A DNA stretch of 5,910 nucleotides from Antarcticimicrobium sp033791545 (GCA_033791545.1 JASJGL010000149.1:1-5910); one strand, 5' to 3'. Counted from the stretch's first letter, positions 1 to 5,884 are shown. Notes: generated by a model from the letters alone, not told the origin. Numbers and translations are program-made.

Positions 1-46
1 CAGAGGCACACAGACAAAAGATCACTCCAAGGAAAAACTTGCGCAT
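1..46 (-). CDS. Partial exported protein, N-terminus only; probable TesA-like arylesterase/lysophospholipase
   Basis: An ATG at 46-44 on the minus strand opens a frame that runs off the left edge of the window. The 15 visible codons read MRKFFLGVIFCLCAS: a short positive start (Arg2, Lys3) followed by an uninterrupted hydrophobic stretch, as in a Sec signal peptide. The cysteines at 11 and 13 are not in a good lipobox context. GGAG and GGGG stretches lie within 15 bases upstream of the ATG and could serve as ribosome binding site. The gene is divergent from a YbbA/YbbP-type ABC operon; in E. coli and many proteobacteria that position is taken by tesA, a periplasmic GDSL/SGNH esterase (acyl-CoA thioesterase I / lysophospholipase L1). 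The identity is therefore inferred from gene order and a signal peptide only; no catalytic GDSL motif is visible because the gene is cut. Confidence 0.55.
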   Translation of the reverse strand, partial: MRKFFLGVIFCLCAS

Positions 47-94
47 GTCGCCCCACACTCCATATCCGATAAGACACTCAGGACAGGATGCCCC
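47..94. promoter_or_regulatory. Divergent intergenic region of the esterase-like gene and the ABC operon
   Basis: These 48 bases must hold the start signals of two divergent genes, so the promoters probably overlap each other or the neighbouring coding ends. On the plus strand the best but weak pair is TTGCGC (39-44) and CATATC (61-66) with a 16-base spacer; GATAAG (68-73) is an alternative -10. AGGA at 85-88 lies six bases before the ATG at 95 and is a good ribosome binding site for the ATPase gene. On the minus strand GATATG is a possible -10. No clear operator palindrome is seen. Confidence 0.3.
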
Positions 95-790
95 ATGACC
101 GACCCCGTGCTTTCCCTTAAAGATGCGACTTTGTCCCTGAATGGCAATGCCGGGCGGGTCGATATCCTGCATGGCATCACCCTTGATGTACAGGCGGGCG
201 AAACGCTGGGGCTGATCGGCCCCTCGGGATCGGGCAAATCCTCGCTGTTGATGCTGATGGGCGGATTGGAACAGGCCACCGGCGGCAGCGTCTTGGCACT
301 GGGCCATGACCTCACCGCGATGGACGAAGATGCGCTGGCACGATTTCGCCGCGACCACATGGGGGTGGTGTTTCAATCCTTTCACCTGATCCCCACCATG
401 ACCGCGCTGGAAAATGTGGCAACACCGCTGGAACTGGCCGGCCACCGCGATGCCTTTGCCCGCGCCGAGGCCGAGTTGGAAGCGGTCGGGCTGGCGCAGC
501 GCGCCGGGCATTATCCCTCAGAATTGTCTGGCGGCGAACAACAGCGCGTGGCGCTGGCCCGCGCCGCCGCGCCGCGGCCGCAGATCCTGTTGGCGGACGA
601 ACCCACCGGCAATCTCGACGAGACCAATGGCCGCGCAATCATGGACATGCTCTTTGGCCTGCGCGACCGGCACGGGGCAACACTGGTTCTGGTCACCCAT
701 GCGCCGGATCTGGCCGCCCGCTGTGACCGGGTGATCCGGCTGCGCGACGGGCGCATCAGCCCCGACGCCGCGCGGAACGCCGCCGAATGA
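95..790 (+). CDS. ybbA: ABC transporter ATP-binding protein, YbbA/LolD/MacB class
   Basis: This is a 231-residue cytoplasmic nucleotide-binding subunit that would hydrolyse ATP to drive the permease encoded next to it. All ABC motifs are present: Walker A GPSGSGKSS (42-50), Q-loop Gln94 in VVFQSF, signature LSGGEQQR (144-151), Walker B ILLADEP with catalytic Glu169, D-loop GNLD (172-175) and switch His202. The length and the LSGGEQQR / DEPTGNLD wording are typical of the MacB-LolD-YbbA group of mechanotransmission transporters. The partner is a double-FtsX permease rather than LolC/LolE-size proteins, which points to YbbA rather than LolD. The ATG at 95 is preceded by AGGA at a six-base distance. 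The stop codon overlaps the permease start as ATGA, so the two are probably translationally coupled. The last ten or so residues (ISPDAARNAAE) look like a variable tail. The family is secure; the symbol rests on the context. Confidence 0.93.
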   Translation: MTDPVLSLKDATLSLNGNAGRVDILHGITLDVQAGETLGLIGPSGSGKSSLLMLMGGLEQATGGSVLALGHDLTAMDEDALARFRRDHMGVVFQSFHLIPTMTALENVATPLELAGHRDAFARAEAELEAVGLAQRAGHYPSELSGGEQQRVALARAAAPRPQILLADEPTGNLDETNGRAIMDMLFGLRDRHGATLVLVTHAPDLAARCDRVIRLRDGRISPDAARNAAE

Positions 791-3318
791 GCCTGTCACT
801 CGCCACCCGTTTCGCCAGGCGAGAACTGCGCGGCGGCCTGCGGGGGTTCCGTATCTTTCTCGCCTGCCTGACCTTGGGGGTGGCGGCGATTGCCGCCGTT
901 GGCAGCGTCCGCTCCGCGATCGAAGCCGGGCTCGCACAAGAAGGCGCCGCGCTGCTCGGGGGCGATGCCGAGATGGAGTTCACCTATCGCTTTGCCAGTG
1001 ACGATGAACGCGACTGGATGGCGCAGACCGCGACTCGGGTGTCGGAGATCGTCGATTTTCGCTCCATGGCCGTCGTCCCGCACGCCGGCGGGGAGGATGA
1101 GCGCGGCCTCACCCAGGTCAAGGCGGTGGATAATGCCTATCCGCTGACCGGAACCGTGGCGCTGGCCCCCGACATGGCGCTCGACGTCGCGCTTGCCGGG
1201 CGCGACGGTCTGCCCGGCGCGGTGATGGAACGCGCGCTGATCGACCGGCTGGGCCTGACCCCCGGCGACCGCTTTCGGCTGGGAACGCAAGACTTCGTGC
1301 TGATGGCCACGCTGGAGCGCGCGCCGGACGGGGCGGCGGGGGGATTCACCCTTGGGCCACGCACGATCGTGGCGACGACGGCGCTGGCGCACTCGGGCCT
1401 GCTGGGCCAGGGGACGCTGTATTCCACCAACTACCGGCTTGACCTGCCGCAAGGGGCCGATCTGCCCGCACTGGAGGCTGCGGCCCGCGCCCGGTTCGAG
1501 GACACCGGCCTGCGCTGGCGCGATGCGCGCAACGGCGCCCCCGGCGTAGCCCGGTTCGTGGAGCGGTTGGGCGCCTTTCTGGTGCTGGTCGGACTGTCGG
1601 GGCTGGCCGTGGGTGGTGTCGGCGTCTCGGCGGCTGTACGCGCCTATCTGGCGGGCAAGACGCCGGTGATCGCCACCCTGCGCACGCTGGGCGCGGACCG
1701 CGCCACCATCTTTCAGACCTATTTCCTGCAAATCGGTGCGCTGGCGCTGCTCGGCATCGCGCTGGGGCTGGTGCTAGGCGGCGGGTTGCCAGTGCTGCTG
1801 GGGCCGCTGATTGGCGCGGAATTGCCGGTTCCCGCCCTCTTCACGCTCTATCCAAGACCGCTGGCCGAGGCCGCGATCTATGGTCTTTTGACCGCGCTAA
1901 TCTTTACCCTCTGGCCGCTGGCCCGCACGGAACAGGTGCGCGCCGCCACGCTGTTTCGCGACTCGCTCTCGGGGGCGCGGATCTGGCCTGCACCGCGGTT
2001 CCTCGTCACAATCGCCGGGGCGCTGGCGCTGCTGGTCGCGCTGGCGGCCTGGTTCAGCGGCGCGCCCCGTCTGGCGCTTTCGACAGCCGGAGGGATCGCT
2101 GTTGCGCTCCTGATGCTGGCGCTGGCCGCTGTCCTGCTGCGGTTTCTCGCCCGGCGCGGTGCCATCTTGGCGCGCGGGCACCCGGCCCTGCGCTGGGCCC
2201 TGGCCGCGATCGCCAGCCCGCGCGAGGGGGCCGGGTCGGTCGTGCTGTCGCTTGGACTTGGGCTGTCGGTGCTTTCTGCCGTCGGACAGATCGACGGCAA
2301 CCTGCGTAACGCGATCTCCGGCAACCTCCCCGAGGTGGCGCCGTCGTATTTCTTCGTCGATATCCAGCAATCCCAAATGCCCGGTTTTCTGAAACGGTTG
2401 AACGACGACCCCGCAGTCTCGCGCATCGAAAGCGCACCGATGCTGCGCGGCGTGATCACCAAGATCAACGGCGCCCCCGCCCGCGAGGTGGCCGGGCCAC
2501 ATTGGGTGCTGCGGGGCGATCGCGGCGTGACCTATGCCGCCCGTCCGGGCAGTGCCACCCAAATCACCGCCGGAACCTTCTGGCCCGAAAACTATTCCGG
2601 CCCGCCACAGATCAGCTTTGCGGCAGAAGAGGCCGAAGAAATGGGCCTCAAGCTGGGCGATACGATGACGGTCAACGTGCTGGGCCGCGACATCACCGCC
2701 ACGATCACCAGCTTCCGCGAGGTCGATTTCTCCACCGCCGGGATGGGCTTTATCCTGACGCTGAACCCCGCTGCGCTGGCCGGCGCGCCGCACAGCTTTA
2801 TCGCCACCGTCTATGCAACCCCCGAAGCCGAGGCGGCGATCCTGCGCGATCTGGCCGGTCGGTTTCCCAATATCACCGCCATTCGCGTCCGCGACGCCAT
2901 CGACCGGGTAAGCGAGGTGCTGTCCGGCATCGCCGCCGCCACGTCCTGGGCGGCGGGCATTTCACTGTTGACCGGGTTTCTGGTGCTGATCGGGGCCGCC
3001 GCTGGCGGTGTCGATGCGCGCACCTATGAGGCGGCAGTGCTGAAGACCCTTGGAGCGCCGCGCTGGCGCATCTTGCTCAGCTTTGCCCTGCGCAGTGCGC
3101 TTCTGGGGGCGGCGGCAGGATCGGTGGCGCTGGCGGCGGGGCTTGCCGGGGCCTGGGCCGTGACCCGGCTGGTGCTGGAGACCGATTTCACCGTGATCTG
3201 GCCCGCAGCCATTGCCATCGTTCTGGGCGGTGGGCTGGCCACACTGATCGCCGGGCTGCTGTTTGCCTGGCGACCGCTGGCGGCACGCCCGGCGCAGGTT
3301 CTGCGCGGTCAGGAATGA
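787..3318 (+). CDS. ybbP: ABC transporter permease with two FtsX-type halves, YbbP family
   Basis: This 843-residue inner-membrane protein is the transmembrane partner of the upstream ATPase. By reading hydrophobicity I place about ten membrane helices: one near 21-43, a large periplasmic domain at about 45-255, three at roughly 260-286, 311-338 and 358-378, two in the middle at about 404-423 and 432-454, one at about 482-502, a second periplasmic domain at about 505-710, and three at about 718-740, 762-797 and 801-827. The two halves match in design, and each has a cytoplasmic coupling segment of similar wording: VIATLRTLGA (294-303) and EAAVLKTLGA (748-757). E. coli YbbP is slightly shorter, about 800 residues, with the same duplicated plan. 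Transporters of this class do not move substrate through a channel in the usual way; they transmit ATP-driven motion to periplasmic domains that extract or pass on substrates. The natural substrate is not known from the sequence; a hydrophobic or ester compound handled together with a TesA-like esterase is an inference from gene order. The start overlaps the ATPase stop by four bases. Confidence 0.9.
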   Translation: MSLSLATRFARRELRGGLRGFRIFLACLTLGVAAIAAVGSVRSAIEAGLAQEGAALLGGDAEMEFTYRFASDDERDWMAQTATRVSEIVDFRSMAVVPHAGGEDERGLTQVKAVDNAYPLTGTVALAPDMALDVALAGRDGLPGAVMERALIDRLGLTPGDRFRLGTQDFVLMATLERAPDGAAGGFTLGPRTIVATTALAHSGLLGQGTLYSTNYRLDLPQGADLPALEAAARARFEDTGLRWRDARNGAPGVARFVERLGAFLVLVGLSGLAVGGVGVSAAVRAYLAGKTPVIATLRTLGADRATIFQTYFLQIGALALLGIALGLVLGGGLPVLLGPLIGAELPVPALFTLYPRPLAEAAIYGLLTALIFTLWPLARTEQVRAATLFRDSLSGARIWPAPRFLVTIAGALALLVALAAWFSGAPRLALSTAGGIAVALLMLALAAVLLRFLARRGAILARGHPALRWALAAIASPREGAGSVVLSLGLGLSVLSAVGQIDGNLRNAISGNLPEVAPSYFFVDIQQSQMPGFLKRLNDDPAVSRIESAPMLRGVITKINGAPAREVAGPHWVLRGDRGVTYAARPGSATQITAGTFWPENYSGPPQISFAAEEAEEMGLKLGDTMTVNVLGRDITATITSFREVDFSTAGMGFILTLNPAALAGAPHSFIATVYATPEAEAAILRDLAGRFPNITAIRVRDAIDRVSEVLSGIAAATSWAAGISLLTGFLVLIGAAAGGVDARTYEAAVLKTLGAPRWRILLSFALRSALLGAAAGSVALAAGLAGAWAVTRLVLETDFTVIWPAAIAIVLGGGLATLIAGLLFAWRPLAARPAQVLRGQE

Positions 3319-3322
3319 CCGC
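3305..3322. terminator. Perfect inverted repeat across two facing stop codons; candidate bidirectional terminator
   Basis: The sequence reads GCGGTCA-GGAA-TGACCGC: a perfect 7-bp stem with a four-base loop, of GNRA type (GGAA) in the rightward transcript and UUCC in the leftward one. The right arm begins with the permease stop TGA (3316-3318), fills the four-base gap and ends immediately before the regulator stop (3325-3323). Two further pairs (3303/3324, 3302/3325) form beyond one mismatch. Neither strand has a T-tract after the stem, so it is not a classical intrinsic terminator; it could block 3' exonucleases or separate the convergent transcripts. Confidence 0.4.
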
Positions 3323-3769
3323 TCAATGCCCGCAGACGACCGGCTGCAACAGTTTCGTCAGATCAAGATTGTCGCAGATCAGCGCATCAAGCGTGACCTC
3401 GTCCAGCGATTCATAGAACGCCTGCGCCGCGTCGACCAGCGCCACCCGCAACCGGCAGGCCGAGACCAGCGGACAGGTGTTGTCGGTATCAGCAAAACAC
3501 TCGGCCAGCGGCAGCCCGCCCTCTAACAACCGGAACACTTCTCCGATCCGGATCGTCTCCGCCGGTATCGCCAAGGTCATGCCACCATTACGCCCACGCT
3601 GGGTGCGGAGATAGCTAAGCTGGCCAAGCTGGTTGATCACCTGCGCCAAGTGGTTTTCAGACACGTTGCAGCTCTCGGCGATTTCCGACTTCGTGACCAG
3701 CCGCTCTGGATGCGTGGCACAATACATCAGCAGTCGAATGGCAATATTTGTCCGTTTGGTAATGCGCAC
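3323..3769 (-). CDS. Rrf2-family Fe-S transcriptional regulator, NsrR-like
   Basis: This is a 148-residue DNA-binding regulator. The N-terminal part is a winged helix: the segment SEIAESCNVSENHLAQVINQL (about 28-48) contains the recognition helix, and RGRNGG (58-63) is the typical Rrf2 wing. The three cysteines 91, 99 and 105 (ECFADTDNTCPLVSACRLR region) match the cluster-ligand region of NsrR and IscR; the C-x5-C part and the PLVSACRL context resemble NsrR, the nitric-oxide sensor. Further cysteines are at 17, 34, 132 and 146. Residue 8, which is an Asp ligand in Streptomyces NsrR, is Asn here. The start is GTG, supported by the purine-rich AGAGGGG before it and by the family-typical MRITKRTNIA beginning. 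Known relatives repress or activate NO-detoxification, denitrification or Fe-S assembly genes; none of those lies in this window, so the regulon is distant or unknown. Iron-sulfur or iron sensing (IscR, RirA-like) remains possible. Confidence 0.88.
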   Translation of the reverse strand: MRITKRTNIAIRLLMYCATHPERLVTKSEIAESCNVSENHLAQVINQLGQLSYLRTQRGRNGGMTLAIPAETIRIGEVFRLLEGGLPLAECFADTDNTCPLVSACRLRVALVDAAQAFYESLDEVTLDALICDNLDLTKLLQPVVCGH

Positions 3770-3799
3770 CTGCGTTCCCCTCTCGCAATCCCCAGAGGT

Positions 3800-3805
3800 T
3801 TATTG
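3800..3805 (-). promoter_or_regulatory. Candidate -10 element of the Rrf2 regulator gene
   Basis: On the minus strand these bases read CAATAA, preceded by a TG-containing stretch (ATGTG). The site 17 bases further upstream reads AAACCG, a poor -35, as expected for a promoter that depends on an activator. The predicted transcription start is near 3793, about 24 bases before the GTG codon, and the FNR-type box at 3827-3840 would be centred about 40 bases upstream of it, close to the class II activator position of -41.5. The call depends on this geometry and no start site has been measured. Confidence 0.35.
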
Positions 3806-3826
3806 CACATTTTGGAAAAAAGCGGT

Positions 3827-3840
3827 TTGACATACATCAA
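3827..3840. promoter_or_regulatory. FNR/CRP-family binding site (FnrL- or DNR-type box)
   Basis: The sequence TTGACATACATCAA matches the FNR consensus TTGAT-N4-ATCAA at nine of ten defined positions; the only deviation is C for T at the fifth base, and TTGAC half-sites are accepted by several FNR and DNR proteins. It lies in the 104-base region between the divergent regulator and cyclotransferase genes. It is well placed to activate the leftward regulator. For the rightward gene it is only 33 bases from the start codon, so class II activation of that gene is not possible, but overlap with a TTGACA -35-like hexamer (3827-3832) would allow repression. Confidence 0.6.
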
Positions 3841-3873
3841 TCACCAGATCGCATCAGAGCGGAGCGCGCGCCT

Positions 3874-4443
3874 ATGGCAGACCCTTATTTCTTTGGCTAT
3901 GGCAGCCTGGTGAATTCCGCCACCCATGATTTCTCGGACCCGCACCCGGCGCGGCTCGCGGGCTGGCGGCGGGCCTGGCGGCACACCGATCTGCGCGAAG
4001 TGGCCTTCCTGACCGCGATCCCCGACCCGGCGACTGAGATTGAGGGCATGATCGCCCATGTCCCCGACGGCGACTGGGACAAGCTGGACGCGCGCGAATG
4101 GGCCTATGACCGGGTGCCCGCGACCGAGAACATCACGCATTTCCTGCGCCACGAGATTGAGATCGCGGTCTATGCCGTGCCCGAACACCGCCACCAGCAC
4201 CCCAGTCCAGCCTATCCGATCCTGTTAAGCTATCTCGACGTGGTGGTGCAGGGCTATCTGCGCGAATTCGGGCCGGACGGCGCCGACCGTTTCTTTGCCA
4301 CCACCGACGGCTGGGATGCGCCGATCCTCAACGACCGGGCCGCGCCGCGCTATCCGCGCCACCAAAGCCTCAGCCGCGAGCAAACCGCCTTTGTTGACAA
4401 TCGGCTCAAGTCGCTCGGCGTAAGCATCGTCAACGGGGGCTAA
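3874..4443 (+). CDS. Gamma-glutamylcyclotransferase-family protein (GGCT/AIG2-like fold)
   Basis: This 189-residue cytoplasmic protein begins with FFGYGSLVN: the YGSL loop (9-12) is the hallmark of the gamma-glutamylcyclotransferase fold, where it binds the gamma-glutamyl group. The segment LDAREWAYDRV (71-81) corresponds to the LDxxE region of the family, making Glu75 the probable catalytic acid/base. IEGMIAHVP (56-64) fits the core strand before it. About 90 residues follow the core, longer than the smallest members. Family enzymes release 5-oxoproline from gamma-glutamyl compounds such as glutathione or gamma-glutamyl amines, but many bacterial members have no proven substrate, so I assign only the family. 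GGAG (3861-3864) lies nine bases before the ATG. A -35-like TTGACA is at 3827-3832, but no convincing -10 follows it. The gene is divergent from the Rrf2 regulator and convergent with gltX; it stands alone as a transcription unit. Confidence 0.85.
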   Translation: MADPYFFGYGSLVNSATHDFSDPHPARLAGWRRAWRHTDLREVAFLTAIPDPATEIEGMIAHVPDGDWDKLDAREWAYDRVPATENITHFLRHEIEIAVYAVPEHRHQHPSPAYPILLSYLDVVVQGYLREFGPDGADRFFATTDGWDAPILNDRAAPRYPRHQSLSREQTAFVDNRLKSLGVSIVNGG

Positions 4444-4466
4444 GCAACCCCCGCCAGCTTCCTCTT
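4434..4466 (+). terminator. Candidate terminator of the cyclotransferase gene
   Basis: CGGGGG (4434-4439) and CCCCCG (4448-4453) form a six-pair all-GC stem with an eight-base loop that contains the stop codon TAA (4441-4443). A pyrimidine-rich stretch, CTTCCTCTT (4458-4466), follows after four bases. It resembles an intrinsic terminator, although the U-run is interrupted by cytosines. Confidence 0.4.
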
Positions 4467-4471
4467 ACTGG

Positions 4472-4492
4472 AAATATCCCCGCCGGAGGCCC
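4472..4492 (-). other. GC block followed by ATATTT, possible 3'-end element of gltX
   Basis: Read on the minus strand, downstream of gltX, a GCCTCCGGCGGGG block runs into ATATTT. From memory, similar GC-block-plus-TATTT strings occur often behind genes in Rhodobacteraceae and may act as terminators or be a dispersed intergenic repeat. The stem that can be drawn is weak (three to four pairs), so the role is not shown by the sequence. Confidence 0.25.
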
Positions 4493-4505
4493 TGCTTGCG
4501 ACGCA

Positions 4506-4546
4506 GCGCCAGCCCCTTGGCCAACCCTGCGCCAGCCTTGGCAGGG
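4506..4546. repeat. Imperfect direct repeat with an internal hairpin behind gltX
   Basis: GCGCCAGCCCCTTGGC (4506-4521) recurs as GCGCCAGCCTTGGC (4529-4542), identical except for two missing cytosines, with a 23-base period. The second copy overlaps a six-pair inverted repeat, CCCTGC (4525-4530) with GCAGGG (4541-4546), that begins six bases after the gltX stop on the minus strand. It could be the terminator stem of gltX, but no T-run follows. Confidence 0.4.
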
Positions 4547-4551
4547 CGCGG

Positions 4552-5877
4552 TTACCCGCGCGCGCGCACCTTTTGCAGCAGCGGCAGAAGCGCGGCCATT
4601 TCCGGCCCATGCTCCATTCCCGTCAGCGCCTTGCGCAGCGGCATGAACAGGCCCTTGCCCTTGCGCCCGCTCGCCGCTTTCACGGCAGCAGTCCATGCGC
4701 CCCAAGTTGTGCCGTCGAACGGGCCTTCGGGCAGCAGCGTCATCGCCTGCGCAATGAAATCCTTGTCCTCGTCGGCAATCAGCGGCTCGGCACCGTCGCG
4801 GCACAGGGTCCACCAGCCACCAAGATCGTTCAGCGTGGTGATGTTATCGCGCGCCATCAGCCAGAACGACTCGGCCAGATCCGTCGGCACGCCCAGCGCG
4901 TCGACCTCTGCCCGCACGGCCTCAAGCGGCAGCGACTGCAAATGGTGGGCGGTCAGCGGCAGCAGATCGTTGACGTCGAACTTGGTCGGCGCCGCGCCAA
5001 AGCGCGAGATATCGAAACCTTCGATCAGCTCGTCCATGCTGCTGCGCAGCTCTACCGGATCCGACGAGCCCAGCCGCGCCATCAGGCTGAGCAGCGCCAT
5101 AGGCTTGACCCCCTGTGCCCGCAGATCGCGCAGGCTGAGCGTACCAAGCCGCTTCGACAGCGCCTCGCCCTGCGGGCCGGTCAACAGCGAATGGTGCGCG
5201 AAGTCCAGCGGCGCGCCGCCCAAGGTCCGGATGATCTGGATCTGGGTGGCGGTATTGGTCACATGGTCGGCACCGCGCACGATATGCGTCACGCCCATTT
5301 CCATGTCGTCCACCACCGACGCCAAGGTATACAGGATCTGCCCATCGCCGCGGATCAGCACCGGGTCGGAAACCGAGGCCGCGTCGATCGAAATCGGGCC
5401 AAGGATACCGTCCGTCCACTCGATCCGTTCGCGATCCAGCTTGAAGCGCCAGACGCCGTTGCCGCGCTCGGCCCGCAGCGCCGTCTTTTCCTCGTCCGAC
5501 AGATCAAGCGCGGCGCGGTCATAGACCGGCGGCTTGCCCATGTTCAGCTGTTTCTTGCGCTTGAGGTCCAGTTCGGTCGGGGTCTCGAACGCCTCGTAAA
5601 ACCGGCCCATCTCGCGCAGTTTGTCGGCAGCCTCGTGATAGCGATCAAGCCGCTTGGACTGGTATTCCATCCGGTCCCAGCTGATCCCCAGCCATTCCAG
5701 ATCTTCCTGGATGCCGTCGATGTATTCCTGTTTCGACCGTTCCTGATCGGTATCGTCAATCCGCAGGATGAACGTGCCGCCCGCCTTGCGGGCGATCATG
5801 TAGTTCATCAGCGCGGTGCGCAGGTTTCCGACATGGATATAGCCGGTGGGCGACGGGGCGAAACGGGTGATGGTCAT
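4552..5877 (-). CDS. gltX: Glutamate-tRNA ligase (GluRS), short zinc-less second type
   Basis: The product attaches glutamate to tRNA(Glu), or to tRNA(Gln) as a misacylated precursor for GatCAB, in the cytoplasm. From the chosen ATG it has 441 residues. The class I signature is FAPSPTGYIHVGN, with HVGN (15-18) for the HIGH motif, and the KMSKS loop is ALSKR (239-243). RIDDTDQERS (39-48) and RGADHVTNT (201-209) are typical GluRS segments. The zinc-binding cysteines of E. coli GluRS (CYC region) are replaced: the matching segment FYEAFETPTEL (93-103) has none, and the only cysteine is Cys359. The C-terminal anticodon-binding part is present and ends in RARG, giving a length about 30 residues below the E. 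coli enzyme. Alphaproteobacteria commonly carry two GluRS genes and lack GlnRS; this one looks like the shorter paralogue. A longer reading from ATG 5901 is possible, but AGGAG (5889-5885) fits the start at 5877. Which tRNA it prefers cannot be read from the sequence. Confidence 0.95.
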   Translation of the reverse strand: MTITRFAPSPTGYIHVGNLRTALMNYMIARKAGGTFILRIDDTDQERSKQEYIDGIQEDLEWLGISWDRMEYQSKRLDRYHEAADKLREMGRFYEAFETPTELDLKRKKQLNMGKPPVYDRAALDLSDEEKTALRAERGNGVWRFKLDRERIEWTDGILGPISIDAASVSDPVLIRGDGQILYTLASVVDDMEMGVTHIVRGADHVTNTATQIQIIRTLGGAPLDFAHHSLLTGPQGEALSKRLGTLSLRDLRAQGVKPMALLSLMARLGSSDPVELRSSMDELIEGFDISRFGAAPTKFDVNDLLPLTAHHLQSLPLEAVRAEVDALGVPTDLAESFWLMARDNITTLNDLGGWWTLCRDGAEPLIADEDKDFIAQAMTLLPEGPFDGTTWGAWTAAVKAASGRKGKGLFMPLRKALTGMEHGPEMAALLPLLQKVRARG

Positions 5878-5884
5878 GGGGGTA

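Noticed and set aside
22..360. Minus-strand open frame crossing the intergenic region and the ATPase start
   Set aside because: It overlaps the start of a certain ABC ATPase and has shadow-like composition; the shorter frame starting at 46 has the signal-peptide-like sequence and suits the gene order.
796..1731. Minus-strand open frame of 311 codons opposite the permease
   Set aside because: It lies completely inside the intact permease gene, has low-complexity Arg/Gln/Gly-rich composition and no recognisable domain; it is an antisense frame kept open by high GC content.
1897..2793. Minus-strand open frame of 298 codons opposite the permease
   Set aside because: Same composition effect; rich in Arg, Gly, Gln and His, without a domain or start signals, and opposed to a secure coding region.
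95..3318. Reading the ABC operon as the lipoprotein exporter LolCDE or the macrolide pump MacB
   Set aside because: LolC/LolE are single-FtsX proteins of about 400 residues and MacB fuses ATPase and membrane part in one chain; here a separate ATPase pairs with a duplicated permease.
3779..3798. CCTCT/AGAGG pairing that could hide the ribosome binding site of the Rrf2 gene
   Set aside because: Only five pairs with a ten-base loop, and the left arm lies upstream of the transcription start predicted near 3793, so it would probably not be in the mRNA.
4557..4567. Alternating CG run at the gltX 3' end as a possible Z-DNA site
   Set aside because: It is short and encodes the C-terminal RARG in CG-rich codons; expected by chance in DNA of this composition.
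4496..5524. Plus-strand open frame of 342 codons opposite gltX
   Set aside because: Ser/Arg/Pro-rich translation typical of an antisense shadow; gltX on the other strand has all GluRS motifs.
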